Shown here: piece by piece, positions 24,611 through 32,915 of the stretch
Layout: each line of letters starts with the position of its first letter
Position numbering within the stretch: the stretch's first letter is position 1
NCBI RefSeq assembly: GCF_000341265.1
Contig: NZ_ANAE01000079.1
Coordinates: 1-64,000 of the forward strand
Origin: Nocardiopsis prasina DSM 43845
GTDB taxonomy: Bacteria; Actinomycetota; Actinomycetes; Streptosporangiales; Streptosporangiaceae
Reading direction: 5' to 3'
DNA length: 64,000 nt
Translations under genes and position numbers: made by a program
The notes under the pieces: model-generated
The model's database searches: none
What the model was told of the DNA's origin: nothing
What the model saw: only the letters and a program-made list of their open reading frames with translations

Positions 24611-25786
24611 CTAGAACGGCGTCAGGGTGATCTCCAGCCCCGAGGGGCCGTGGTCCTGGATGTAGGACGCGAAGTCCTCGACGTCGTCGAAGGCGAAACC
24701 GTACGCCTTGCCGTCCTCCGTGTGCTCGTGGAACGTCCCGGCGTAACGGTTGGCGATGTCGGCCAGGTAGAACTCGGCCGGGTCGTTGGTGGGCTGGGCG
24801 GCGTGGTCCAGCAGGGTGGCGCGGTTGAGCGCCGCCCCCACGATCGCCGCCACGGGGCCCGTGATCCCGTCGTTGGGCGCGGCCAGGGCGCCGTCGCAGA
24901 AGAGCACGTCACGGGTGCTGGGCCGGGGGATGGGCGAGACCCCGCCGTCGAACAGCAGCTCGTCGCCCTGGACCCGGCCGGTGAAGGTCCCCGCGTTGGT
25001 GGTGACGCTCAGGTCGGTGCCCGCGTAGTGCGACCACACCTGGTCCACGTACGGGTCGTAGTAGTCGGTGGGGAAGATCCCCGCGTCGAGCCCGTGACCG
25101 GGGGCGATGATCCGGTGGCCGTCGTAGACCAGGGACGAGAAGTCCGGGTCGGCGGCGAGGGTCTCGAAGATCGCGTCGCGGCCGCCGGGCAGGAGGAAGC
25201 CGGTGCTCTGGTCCTCGTTCCCGGTCAGCCGGATGCCGATCGGCACGCTGAACTGGTCCACCATCGAGGTGTTGCAGAACATGCCGTCCTCGTTGTGGGT
25301 GAACTCCACCGAGTCGTGCAGGACGTCGAAGCCGTGGTCGTCCTCGACCCAGCCCGCCGGGAGCTGGAGGGCGGGGTTGCCGTCTCCGTCCTCGACGATC
25401 CGGATGCCGAGCTTGCCTCCCATGGCGAAGTAGATCCGGCCGGACATGTAGGGGAGCGTCATGCCGGAGAGGGCGCCCAGGGGGATCGAGTAGTCCGTGT
25501 AGCCGTCGTCGGTGTTGTCGTCCACGCTGACGGGGTGGGGCGTGCCGTCGGAGTCGACCCAGCAGTGGACGTCGTCGACGAGGTCGGTGCCGACCACGTA
25601 CACGAGGACCTCGTCGTCCCCGAAACGTCCGCTGTTGTTGGTGACGCTCACCGGGAGCGCTCCCAGGTTGGACGAGTCCGAGACGGGGGCGATGTTCTGG
25701 GGCCTGGTGGCGCAACCGGTCGCGCCGAGCAGGGGAGCCCCGACGGCGATCGAGGCGCCGCCCAGGAAGAGCCTGCGGTTGATCAT
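24611..25786 (-). CDS. Secreted GH64-type beta-1,3-glucanase
   Basis: About 391 residues. The start MINRRLFLGGAS is a twin-arginine signal with core up to PLLGATGC, where the Cys may be a weak lipobox (ATGC) or simply close to signal-peptidase cleavage. The mature part (ALPVSVTNNSGRFGDDEVLVYVVG; DYFEFTHNEDGMF-like middle; EDFASYIQDHGPSGLEITLTPF end) has the thaumatin-like plan of family 64 glycoside hydrolases, which cut laminaritriose-type units from fungal beta-1,3-glucan. ATG 25786 has gaggag five bases upstream; the longer start at 25825 would spoil the signal. Probable role: use of fungal walls. Confidence 0.75.
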   Translation of the reverse strand: MINRRLFLGGASIAVGAPLLGATGCATRPQNIAPVSDSSNLGALPVSVTNNSGRFGDDEVLVYVVGTDLVDDVHCWVDSDGTPHPVSVDDNTDDGYTDYSIPLGALSGMTLPYMSGRIYFAMGGKLGIRIVEDGDGNPALQLPAGWVEDDHGFDVLHDSVEFTHNEDGMFCNTSMVDQFSVPIGIRLTGNEDQSTGFLLPGGRDAIFETLAADPDFSSLVYDGHRIIAPGHGLDAGIFPTDYYDPYVDQVWSHYAGTDLSVTTNAGTFTGRVQGDELLFDGGVSPIPRPSTRDVLFCDGALAAPNDGITGPVAAIVGAALNRATLLDHAAQPTNDPAEFYLADIANRYAGTFHEHTEDGKAYGFAFDDVEDFASYIQDHGPSGLEITLTPF

Positions 25787-25922
25787 GGAACTCCTCAGTA
25801 GCGGGTGTGAAGAGGTGCGCACCATGGAGCCAGGCCGGGGGTGTCCGCGTCAACGGGGTCAGTGGGGCGGATTCGCGTGGCGATCACGTTACCCGTGGTG
25901 ACGAAGTTGCGTGTGATGTAGA

Positions 25923-26957
25923 TCACATGGGGTGTCCGGGGGTGAGCTCCATCAGAGCGACCCCCCTGTGCCGGTGGCTCCCCGCGACCGACAGCCCCGC
26001 CCGCTCGGCCAGGGCCGCCAGCTCGTCGGCGCCGCGCTCCCGGCCCTGGAAGAAGGCCAGCATCCGCAGGTCCAGCTCGCTGACCACGTCCTCGGCGGCG
26101 TGCTCGGCCACCAGCACGGTCCCGGCCGGACCTGCCGCCTCCGCGCACCGCCGCAGGATGGCCTCGGCCGACGCGTCGTCCCAGTCGTGCAGGATCCAGC
26201 CGAGCACCAGGGCGTCCCCGGTCACCGGCAGCGGATCGAAGAAGCTGCCCTCGACGGCGTCGGCGCGGTCGGCCAGACCCGCCTCCCGGAGGTTGGCTCG
26301 CGCCGCCGCCACCGGACCCGGCAGGTCCACCACGGTCCCGCGCGGCCGGTGGAAGCGTTCCAGCAGCGTGATCAGCAGTGATCCGTTCCCGCCGCCCACG
26401 TCCACGATGTGGTCCAGCGCCTGCCACTCGTACATCTCCGCGAGGGTCCCGGAGTGGTTGACCATCCGGGCGCTCATGAGTTCGTCGAACGAACGGGAGA
26501 GCTCCGGGTCGGCGGACAGGTCCTCCCAGAAGTTCGAGCCGTCGAAACGCAGGGAGTAGGCGCTCCGGCCGGTACGCAGCGCCTCGGCCAGCTCGGACAG
26601 GCAGAGGTCGGCGCGTCCGTGCGCCCCGTCCCCCGCGAACCAGCCGAGCCGGGAGTACGGGTGGTCCGACCGCAGGGACGCCCCCACGGCGGTGAGCGCG
26701 AACCGGTCCCCCTCCAGGGTGAACAGATCCTCCTTGACCAGGTACCGCAGCACCCGCGACAGGCCGTCCGGGTCCGCCCCGACCGCGGCGCCGAGTTCGG
26801 CCGCCGTGCGCGGCCCCTCGGCCAGGTGGTCGGCGACCCGCAGCGTGGCCACCGCCCGGATCGCCATCGGGGTGACCGGGCTGGCCAGCGACCAAAGACG
26901 TGCGGACGCCTCCCTGGCCTCCTCGGTGCTCCCGTGTTCCCCACGCTCTGCGCTCAT
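25923..26957 (-). CDS. SAM-dependent O-methyltransferase, COMT type
   Basis: About 344 residues with an N-terminal winged-helix dimerisation domain (TAAELGAAVGADPDGLSRVLRYL) and a Rossmann domain: DVGGGNGSLL binds SAM, and WILHDWDD carries the catalytic His that deprotonates a hydroxyl. This is the small-molecule class used on phenols and polyketides. No biosynthetic cluster is beside it, so the substrate is open. ATG 26957 has ggag nine bases upstream; it is preferred over the ATG at 26975. Confidence 0.88.
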   Translation of the reverse strand: MSAERGEHGSTEEAREASARLWSLASPVTPMAIRAVATLRVADHLAEGPRTAAELGAAVGADPDGLSRVLRYLVKEDLFTLEGDRFALTAVGASLRSDHPYSRLGWFAGDGAHGRADLCLSELAEALRTGRSAYSLRFDGSNFWEDLSADPELSRSFDELMSARMVNHSGTLAEMYEWQALDHIVDVGGGNGSLLITLLERFHRPRGTVVDLPGPVAAARANLREAGLADRADAVEGSFFDPLPVTGDALVLGWILHDWDDASAEAILRRCAEAAGPAGTVLVAEHAAEDVVSELDLRMLAFFQGRERGADELAALAERAGLSVAGSHRHRGVALMELTPGHPM

Positions 26958-27176
26958 CGGGCACGCTCCAGACAACTCGGGCCGTCTTCTCCTCGGCTCC
27001 TCCGGACACTACCCAGAGCGGGGCGTCTCCATGGGCGCAATCTCCCCACACGTGGCGATCCGGGGCCCGCCCCACGAGCGCCCGAGACCGACCGCACCCG
27101 GACGGGTGCCGGCCGCACGCCGCTGACCCGGCCCCGAGGGAGACCGGGCCGGGTCAGTCGGTGGCGCGGCGGGTGG

Positions 27177-28313
27177 TCAGCCCGCCAGCCGCTGGGCGGG
27201 CAGCGGCACCGAACGGCGCTCGCGACCCGTGTAGCTGCTCAGCGGACGGATGAGCGCGTTCGCCTCCTGCTGCTCCAGGATGTGCGCGGTCCACCCGGTG
27301 ATCCGGGCCATCACGAACAGCGGCGTGAAGGTCGGGACCTCGAACCCCATCAGGTGGTAGGCGGGGCCCGCCGGGTAGTCCAGGTTCGGGTGGATGCCCT
27401 TGCGCTCCACCATCGCCGTCTCCAGGGCCTCGTACAGCTCCATGAGCTCGTCGGCGCCCTTGAGCGCGGCCATCCGGTCCAGCGCCTCGCGCATGGTCGG
27501 CACCCGGGAGTCCCCGTGCTTGTACACGCGGTGCCCGAACCCCATGATCTTGCGCTTCTCGGCCAGGGCGGTGTCCAGCCAGTCGGAGGCGCGGTCGGCC
27601 GAACCGATCTCCTGGAGCATGTGCATGACGGCCTCGTTCGCGCCCCCGTGCAGGGATCCCTTCAGGGCGCCGATCGCGGCCGTCACGGAGCTGTAGATGT
27701 CCGAGAGAGTCGAGGTCACGACCCGGGCGGTGAACGTGGAGGCGTTGAAGCTGTGCTCGGCGTAGAGGATCATCGACACCTCGAAGCAGCGCACCACCTC
27801 GGTCTCCGGCACCTCCCCGAAGCACATGTGGAAGAAGTTCTCGGCGTAGTCCAGGCCCGGGTCCGGCTGGATCGGGTCCAGACCCTGACGGCGCCGGTGG
27901 TCGGCGGCGACCACCGTGGGCAGTCTGGCCATCATGGCCTCCGCCTTGACCCGGTTGGCCTCGACCGAGTTGTCGTCCTCGGTGGGGTCGTCCGCGCCCA
28001 GGTAGCTGATGGCGGTGCGCAGCACGTCCATGGGGTGCGCGGTCTCGGGGAGACGGCGCAGCAGGTCCAGGGTGTGCCGGTCCAGGGCGCGGTTGGCCCG
28101 CTCGCGGGCGGTGAACTCGCGCAGCTGGCCCGACGTGGGCAGCTCCCCGTACCAGAGCAGGTACGCGACCTCCTCGAACGTGCACGAGGCGGCCAGGTCC
28201 TGCACCGGGTAGCCCCGGTAGGTCAGCGAGTTCGAGGCCTCGTCGACCATGGAGATCTCGGTGGTGTCGACCACCACCCCGGCCAGTCCCTTGCGGATCG
28301 CCGTGTCGGTCAT
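27177..28313 (-). CDS. prpC: 2-methylcitrate synthase
   Basis: Joins propionyl-CoA and oxaloacetate into 2-methylcitrate, first step of the methylcitrate cycle. The protein begins MTDTAIRKGLAGVVVDTTEIS, as PrpC proteins do, and has the citrate-synthase catalytic residues: His in LHGGANEAVM, His in GFGHRVYKHGD and Asp in NLDYPAGPAYH. At 378 residues it is the short type, not the large allosteric citrate synthase. ATG 28313 is favoured; GTG 28319 or 28322 are also in frame. Third gene of prpDBC, 15 bp after prpB. Some citrate-synthase activity is possible. Confidence 0.93.
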   Translation of the reverse strand: MTDTAIRKGLAGVVVDTTEISMVDEASNSLTYRGYPVQDLAASCTFEEVAYLLWYGELPTSGQLREFTARERANRALDRHTLDLLRRLPETAHPMDVLRTAISYLGADDPTEDDNSVEANRVKAEAMMARLPTVVAADHRRRQGLDPIQPDPGLDYAENFFHMCFGEVPETEVVRCFEVSMILYAEHSFNASTFTARVVTSTLSDIYSSVTAAIGALKGSLHGGANEAVMHMLQEIGSADRASDWLDTALAEKRKIMGFGHRVYKHGDSRVPTMREALDRMAALKGADELMELYEALETAMVERKGIHPNLDYPAGPAYHLMGFEVPTFTPLFVMARITGWTAHILEQQEANALIRPLSSYTGRERRSVPLPAQRLAG

Positions 28314-28328
28314 GCTCACCACATCCGT

Positions 28329-29222
28329 TCAGATCCTGAAGTTGTAGACGTCGTCGTCGAAGGCGCTGTACGAGGCGTAGTCGATGAGTTCGTAGAGGCG
28401 GGCGCGCGTCTGCATGCGGTCCACGAGCCCCGCCTGCGTGCCCTCGTCGCGGAGGGTGCGCAGTCCGTCCTCCACGGCGCCCATGGCCAGGCGCAGGCTG
28501 GTGACCGGGTAGATCACCATGTCCATGCCGAGGGACTCCAGCTGTTCCACGGTGAGCAGCTCGCTCTTGCCGAACTCGGTCATGTTGGCCAGCAGGGGCA
28601 CGTCCACCGCCTTGCGGAAGGCCTCGAAGTCCGCCGGGCCGCGCATCGCCTCGGGAAAGACCATGTCGGCTCCGGCGTCCACGTACGCCTTCGCCCGCTC
28701 GATCGCGGCGTCCAGGCCCTCCACGGCGGCCGCGTCGGTGCGCGCGCAGATCACGAAGTCCTCGTCTCGGCGGGCGCTCACCGCCGCCCGGACGCGGCGT
28801 ACCATCGTGCCGGTGTCCGTGACGGTCTTGCCGTCCAGGTGCCCGCAGCGCTTGGGGTTGACCTGGTCCTCCAGGTGGCACCCGGCCAGCCCGGCCTCCT
28901 CCAGGGACCGCACGGTGCGGGCGGCGTTCATGGGTTCCCCGAACCCGGTGTCGGCGTCGATGATCGTCGGAAGGTCCGTCACCCGGGCGATCTGGCCCCC
29001 GCGCCCGGCCACCTCGGTGAGGGTGGTCAGGCCGATGTCCGGCAGGGCGAGGTCCGCGGCGATCACGGCGCCGGAGACGTACACGCCGTCGAAGCCGAGT
29101 TCCTGGACGAGGACGGCGGTGAGCGGGTTCATCGCGCCGGGAACCCGCAGGAGCCGGTCCGAGGCGAGTCCCTCCCGAAGAAGCCGCCGCCTGGCGTTGG
29201 GTGACGTGGTGGACTGCGACAT
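28329..29222 (-). CDS. prpB: 2-methylisocitrate lyase
   Basis: Splits 2-methylisocitrate into pyruvate and succinate, the exit of the methylcitrate cycle. The 297-residue barrel shows IIDADTGFGEP (metal site), the KRCGH catalytic loop in NPKRCGHLDGK, and ARTDAAAVEG, all diagnostic of the isocitrate-lyase/PEP-mutase superfamily. ATG 29222 overlaps the prpD stop as TGATG, so translation is coupled. KRCGH is the form seen in methylisocitrate lyases. Confidence 0.94.
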   Translation of the reverse strand: MSQSTTSPNARRRLLREGLASDRLLRVPGAMNPLTAVLVQELGFDGVYVSGAVIAADLALPDIGLTTLTEVAGRGGQIARVTDLPTIIDADTGFGEPMNAARTVRSLEEAGLAGCHLEDQVNPKRCGHLDGKTVTDTGTMVRRVRAAVSARRDEDFVICARTDAAAVEGLDAAIERAKAYVDAGADMVFPEAMRGPADFEAFRKAVDVPLLANMTEFGKSELLTVEQLESLGMDMVIYPVTSLRLAMGAVEDGLRTLRDEGTQAGLVDRMQTRARLYELIDYASYSAFDDDVYNFRI

Positions 29223-30730
29223 CAGAAGATCCCCTTCGAGGTCGGCAGGTCGCTCGGCGCGGTGGCCGTGTCCTCCGCGAAGGACAGCTGACGCACCTCG
29301 TCGGCGGTGAGCTCGGGCAGGCGTCCCACCAGGCCCAGGAAGCGGTCCTGCTCGTCCTTGGACACGACCCCCTCGGCGAGGGCGCGGAACTTGGCGACGT
29401 AGTCCGGGCGGGTGAACGGGCGGGCACCGAGCGGGTGGGCGTCGGCCATCGCGATCTCGTCCTCGATCACGGAGCCGTCCGCCATCTCCACCACCACGCG
29501 GCCTCCGAAGGCCTTCTCGTTCGGATCCGTGGCGTGGTACCTGCGGGTCCACTCCGGGTCCTCCACCGTGCTGATGCGGTGCCACAGCTCCACGGTGTCC
29601 GGCCGCTGGGCGCGCTCAGGGGAGTAGGAGCGCTCGTGGTGCCACTCGCCGTCCTGGAGGGCGACGGCGAAGATGTAGGGGATGGAGTGGTCCAGGGTCT
29701 CCCGGCTGGCGGTGGGGTCCATCTTCTGCGGGTCGCCCGAACCGGTGCCGATCACGTAGTGCGTGTGGTGGCTGGTGTGGATGGTGATCGAGCGGACCCG
29801 GGACGTGTCCCCGACCTTCGGGCCCAGCCGTCGTGCCAGGTCGATGAGGGCCTGGCTCTGGTACTCGGCCGAGTGCTCCTTGGTGTAGGTGTCCAGGATG
29901 CCGCGCTTGGCCTCACCCGGTGCGGGGAGTTCGACCACGTACTCGACCCCCGGGCCGCTGAGCAGGTAGGCGACGAAGCCGTCCTCGCCCTCGTAGGCGG
30001 GGGAGGGGGCGCCCTCGCCGCGCATGGCGCGGTCCACGGACTCCACGGCCATCTTCCCGGCGAACGCGGGGGCGTACGCCTTCCAGCTGGAGATCTCGCC
30101 CTTGCGCGACTGGCGCGTGGTGGTGGTGACGTGCAGGGCCTGCTGGACGGCCTGGTAGACGGTCTCGGTGTCGAGTTCCAGGAGCGTGCCGATCCCGGCC
30201 GCGGCGGAGGGGCCCAGGTGGGCGATGTGGTCGATCTTGTGCTCGTGCAGGCAGATGCCCTTCACCAGCGCGACCTGGATCTCGTAGCCGGTGGCGATGC
30301 CGCGCACCAGGTCACGGCCGTCCCGTCCGAGGTGCTGTGCGACGGCGAGGATCGGCGGGATGTTGTCCCCGGGGTGCGAGTAGTCGGCGGCCAGGAAGGT
30401 GTCGTGGAAGTCCAGTTCCCGGACGGCCACCCCGTTGGCCCAGGCCGCCCACTCGGGGGAGACCCGCGTGGACGACGGGGTGCCCATGACGGCCGCGCCG
30501 GGGTTCAGAGGGTGCCGGGTGGCCTGAGCCCGGGCGCTGCGGACGGGACGGCGGCGCAGTGAGGCGGCGGCCACGGCGGCGTTGTCGATGATCCGGTTGC
30601 CGATCATCTCCACCACGGCGGGTTCGACCCGGACCGGGTCGGTCGCCACGGACGCGATCCGGTGGGCCAGCTGCTCCTCCTTGGCGGGCCCCTCGGAGCT
30701 CCGGTGGACCCGGACGCGGTGCTGCACCAT
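29222..30730 (-). CDS. prpD: 2-methylcitrate dehydratase
   Basis: MmgE/PrpD-family enzyme of 502 residues that dehydrates 2-methylcitrate to 2-methylaconitate or aconitate-type product. Family features are [25 protein letters not shown] with the active-site Asp/His region, [16 protein letters not shown] and [15 protein letters not shown]. No acnD/prpF follows, so methylisocitrate is presumably made by PrpD with housekeeping aconitase. ATG 30730 is chosen because gagggg lies six bases upstream; ATG 30736 would leave no gap. First gene of the operon; its promoter region carries GCTAA boxes shared with prpR. Confidence 0.93.
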   Translation of the reverse strand: MVQHRVRVHRSSEGPAKEEQLAHRIASVATDPVRVEPAVVEMIGNRIIDNAAVAAASLRRRPVRSARAQATRHPLNPGAAVMGTPSSTRVSPEWAAWANGVAVRELDFHDTFLAADYSHPGDNIPPILAVAQHLGRDGRDLVRGIATGYEIQVALVKGICLHEHKIDHIAHLGPSAAAGIGTLLELDTETVYQAVQQALHVTTTTRQSRKGEISSWKAYAPAFAGKMAVESVDRAMRGEGAPSPAYEGEDGFVAYLLSGPGVEYVVELPAPGEAKRGILDTYTKEHSAEYQSQALIDLARRLGPKVGDTSRVRSITIHTSHHTHYVIGTGSGDPQKMDPTASRETLDHSIPYIFAVALQDGEWHHERSYSPERAQRPDTVELWHRISTVEDPEWTRRYHATDPNEKAFGGRVVVEMADGSVIEDEIAMADAHPLGARPFTRPDYVAKFRALAEGVVSKDEQDRFLGLVGRLPELTADEVRQLSFAEDTATAPSDLPTSKGIF

Positions 30731-30804
30731 GTTCATCCCCTCGACGCGGTATCTGTGCAGCCGAGGTTCGCACGGGGAAATGCCTGGTGGAAGGCCCGAA
30801 ACCT

Positions 30805-30860
30805 GCTGAGTCGTGCTAACCGAGGGGTGTGTTTTCGCTAAGTCGGCCAAGTCGGCTGAG
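30805..30860. promoter_or_regulatory. GCTAA/GCTGA boxes in the prpD promoter region
   Basis: GCTGAG at 30805-30810 and 30855-30860, GCTAAC at 30815-30820 and GCTAAG at 30837-30842 are spaced within 56 bp upstream of prpD. The same words recur before prpR. They are candidates for PrpR binding; no exact family consensus is claimed. Confidence 0.4.
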
Positions 30861-30943
30861 GCCACTTCAAGCGTGGGAGGCGCGTAGGGTCAAGAGTTGC
30901 TGAGTTAATGCACTAACTAACGTCACCCCGGTACAGTCGTTAT

Positions 30944-31111
30944 ATGCACCGCACACTGCACCTCGCCGTCACGGTGACACCCGACCACGAAGCCGGTGGT
31001 TACGTGGCTCGCGCTGTGGACGTCGAAGTCGCCTCCCAGGGCGAGACCGAGCAGGAGGCCCTGGACGCGCTCACCGAAGCCCTGGAGCTGTACTTCGAGG
31101 GTGACCAGTAG
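30944..31111 (+). CDS. HicB-like small protein
   Basis: A 55-residue protein (MHRTLHLAVTVTPDHEAGGY ... ASQGETEQEALDALTEALELYFEGD) with the partial RNase H-like fold of HicB antitoxins: a conserved GGYVARAVDVEVASQG strand-turn and the EALDALTEALELY helix. The C-terminal DNA-binding domain of full HicB is absent. TACAGT six bases before the ATG could be a -10, giving a leaderless message. No HicA toxin is found next to it: the following 80 bp hold only a 33-codon GTG frame without HicA features. It is divergent from prpD. Probably an orphan antitoxin. Confidence 0.65.
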   Translation: MHRTLHLAVTVTPDHEAGGYVARAVDVEVASQGETEQEALDALTEALELYFEGDQ

Positions 31112-31191
31112 GTGCCTGAGAGCTGCTCCGGCGAGCTGCGGGCGCCGCTCGCCAGCGGGTTCGCGGTGCCCTTGTGTCCTGGCGGATTCGC

Positions 31192-31451
31192 TTACTCGTA
31201 CACGCTGGAGTGATGGCCAACATGCACCACCCAGATGATCAACTGGTCCTCTTCCACCGTGTAGATCACTCGGTAGTCCGCGACTCGCAGTCGCCTGACC
31301 TCAGGGTTTCCGACCAAGGCGGTTGTGTCGTACCCCCCAAGGGGTCCGACTCCAGATCGGTGAGCTTTCGGAATATCGCCATGGCCACATTCCTTGGCAG
31401 CTTTCGCGGTTCGGAGCGGGCTTCAGGCCGAAAGACGGTTCGGTAGCTCAC
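31192..31451 (-). pseudogene. RelE/ParE-family toxin, frameshifted
   Basis: The gene starts with GTG overlapping the antitoxin stop (GTGA) and reads SYRTVFRPEARSEPRKLPRNVAMAIFR, a RelE-like beginning. The frame is lost at a run of six G (31335-31340 on the plus strand as C): continuing in it stops after 61 residues. In the next frame the expected RelE end appears: DTTALVGNPEVRRLRVADYR, then VIYTVEEDQLIIWVVHVGHH to a TAA at 31192. One extra G, or loss of two, would restore the frame. Either a disrupted toxin, a slippage-controlled one, or a sequencing error in the homopolymer. Confidence 0.75.
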
Positions 31452-31711
31452 TCAGGGCCTTCCAGGATTTCCGCCATCACCTGTTCCATGGGGATCCCGG
31501 GTTCGGGGTTACTCATGCGCTCGTTGATCATGCGCATGATCTCCTGCTCTTCGAGCTGCTGGTAGCGGCGCAGGAGTCCGATCGGGACGACCGCTGCGAT
31601 CTCTCTCCCGCGTCTCGTGATGACGGTCGGCGCCTCCCGGTCCGCACGATCGACTACGTCGGCGATGTGGTCACGCACCTGGCGGATGGACTCCACCGGC
31701 ATCTCACTCAT
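31448..31711 (-). CDS. Phd/YefM-type antitoxin
   Basis: An 87-residue antitoxin. MSEMPVESIRQVRDHIADVV then REAPTVITRRGREIAAVVP is the Phd/YefM DNA-binding fold, and the C-terminus (EQEIMRMINERMSNPEPGIP) is the toxin-binding tail. It would neutralise and co-repress the adjacent RelE gene, which is frameshifted. ATG 31711 is preferred over 31739 by alignment to the family; no strong ribosome-binding site precedes either. Stop overlaps the toxin start, the usual two-gene arrangement. Confidence 0.82.
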   Translation of the reverse strand: MSEMPVESIRQVRDHIADVVDRADREAPTVITRRGREIAAVVPIGLLRRYQQLEEQEIMRMINERMSNPEPGIPMEQVMAEILEGPE

Positions 31712-31770
31712 GGAACCGATGGTGCACATGGCACGCTTGGTCCACGTGGAGTTTCGCGAACTCTCCAGGC

Positions 31771-32055
31771 TCACGCTGGCCTGCGTTGTACTCGGGGCAT
31801 GTAGGGGCGGACGAGGGAGCCCGTGCGGTGGTGCTCTGGCCAGAGTTCCATCAAGCCGCTTGGCAGGTCGCTGTGGACGGTGAGTTCCGGGCGGGGAAGT
31901 GGTCCCCGGTGGTGGGTCAGTTCCGGCCTTCGGGGTGCCGGGGACAGTGCGACGCGGTCGCGGCGGAGGGGCTCGGTTCGGGTGGGGGCGCCGATCACCT
32001 GGCACAGCGCCCACGCCACCGTCGAGGCGAACATCCACCACAGTCGCGAGGTCAT
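31771..32055 (-). CDS. Hypothetical 94-residue protein
   Basis: Begins MTSRLWWMFASTVAWALCQV, a hydrophobic N-terminus of one possible helix, and ends in a basic proline-rich tail with HHRTGSLVRPYMP. The LVRPY ending recalls small proteins found beside XRE/DUF397 genes in actinomycetes, though I cannot confirm a family. Third codon positions are mostly G/C but less strictly than in the core genes, as in the rest of this patch. It lies between the antitoxin and the HATPase gene on the same strand. Real gene status is uncertain. Confidence 0.45.
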   Translation of the reverse strand: MTSRLWWMFASTVAWALCQVIGAPTRTEPLRRDRVALSPAPRRPELTHHRGPLPRPELTVHSDLPSGLMELWPEHHRTGSLVRPYMPRVQRRPA

Positions 32056-32227
32056 CGAAATCCGGGGCCTGCGGTGGCGTCCACCAGTAGAGTTCTGCAC
32101 AGTCGATTCCCTGTCTTGGTCAGGTGGTTGATCAGCCCCGGGGGTCGGTGTTGGTAGCGCCGCCCCGGGGCGTTCTGCTGTGTGCCCGGTTTTGTGTGTG
32201 CCTGACCAGGCCGAACAGGCGTGCCTT

Positions 32228-32734
32228 CTAGCTGGCAAGTGCGAGCCAGCTCTCCCCCAGGTCCGGTTCCCGGTCCAGCCGCACCATCGCGCGCATCTCC
32301 AGCGGGAAGCCGCGTCGGCCCTCCCACCACCAGTACTCGGCGATCCGGTCCACCAGCCACAGCCCCCGGCCGCCCGGGTGCATCTCACCGGGCTGACGGT
32401 CCACCACCTGGGGCATCTTCACGCCGCCGCGCAGCCGGGGTCCCTGGTCGACCACGCTCATCAGCGCGACCTGGTTCCCCAGGAGTTCGAAGGAGATCCC
32501 CATCCGGCCGTGCGGCTCTCCGGTCGCGGTGTGTTGCACGGCGTTGGTCGCCAGTTCACTCAGCACCAGCTCGACCCAGAACCCGCTCCCGTCCTGGAGC
32601 CGGGCGTTGCGCAACAACCACTCGCGTGCCAGAGCCACGTCCTTGGGGTTGCCACCGAAGTAACCCCATCGCGCGGACGACCGTCCCACCCCACCACCGG
32701 GTCGCCGAGGCCCAGGTATCCGACCACTGACCAT
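32228..32734 (-). CDS. HATPase_c domain protein, anti-sigma-factor-like
   Basis: About 168 residues with a GHKL ATPase fold as in SpoIIAB/RsbW-type kinases: WVELVLSELATNAVQHT is the N box and DQGPRLRG and GGRGLWLVDRIAEYW the G boxes. Such single-domain proteins bind and phosphorylate anti-anti-sigma factors or act as orphan regulators. It is divergent from the XRE-DUF5753 gene, an arrangement known in the whiJ/abaA-type loci of Streptomyces. Target unknown. Confidence 0.82.
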   Translation of the reverse strand: MVSGRIPGPRRPGGGVGRSSARWGYFGGNPKDVALAREWLLRNARLQDGSGFWVELVLSELATNAVQHTATGEPHGRMGISFELLGNQVALMSVVDQGPRLRGGVKMPQVVDRQPGEMHPGGRGLWLVDRIAEYWWWEGRRGFPLEMRAMVRLDREPDLGESWLALAS

Positions 32735-32824
32735 GACTTCTCCTTCGAATCAACATCCACTCTCGTGTGATCGCCCTACGCTTAGAAGTATCCACGGAGA
32801 GCGACCTTCTCGCAATAGATGCTG

Positions 32825-32837
32825 GGGAAATTTTCCC
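32825..32837. promoter_or_regulatory. Palindrome in the XRE/HATPase intergenic region
   Basis: GGGAAA-T-TTTCCC is a 13-bp palindrome in an otherwise mixed 181-bp region between two divergent genes. Its central position makes it a candidate operator of the XRE regulator. Confidence 0.35.
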
Positions 32838-32915
32838 GAGAACGGATTGCGGGAAGTTGGCCCGGGGGTGTGGGATGCGTCAAACTGGACACCTCCCGAC
32901 TTCCGGAGGTCATTG

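Noticed and set aside
24676-25786. Glucanase as a true lipoprotein
   Set aside because: The candidate lipobox ATGC lacks Leu at -3, so I only mention it; Tat secretion is better supported.
26409-29204. 931-codon open frame on the plus strand over the methyltransferase and prp genes
   Set aside because: Mirrors prpC and prpB codons; low-complexity composition without motifs; the minus-strand genes carry catalytic residues.
31112-31213. HicA toxin after the HicB-like gene
   Set aside because: A GTG frame of 33 codons exists but lacks the HicA helix and GSH motif.
31174-31446. 90-codon plus-strand frame opposite the RelE remnant
   Set aside because: The minus strand shows RelE motifs in two frames; the plus frame has no family pattern.
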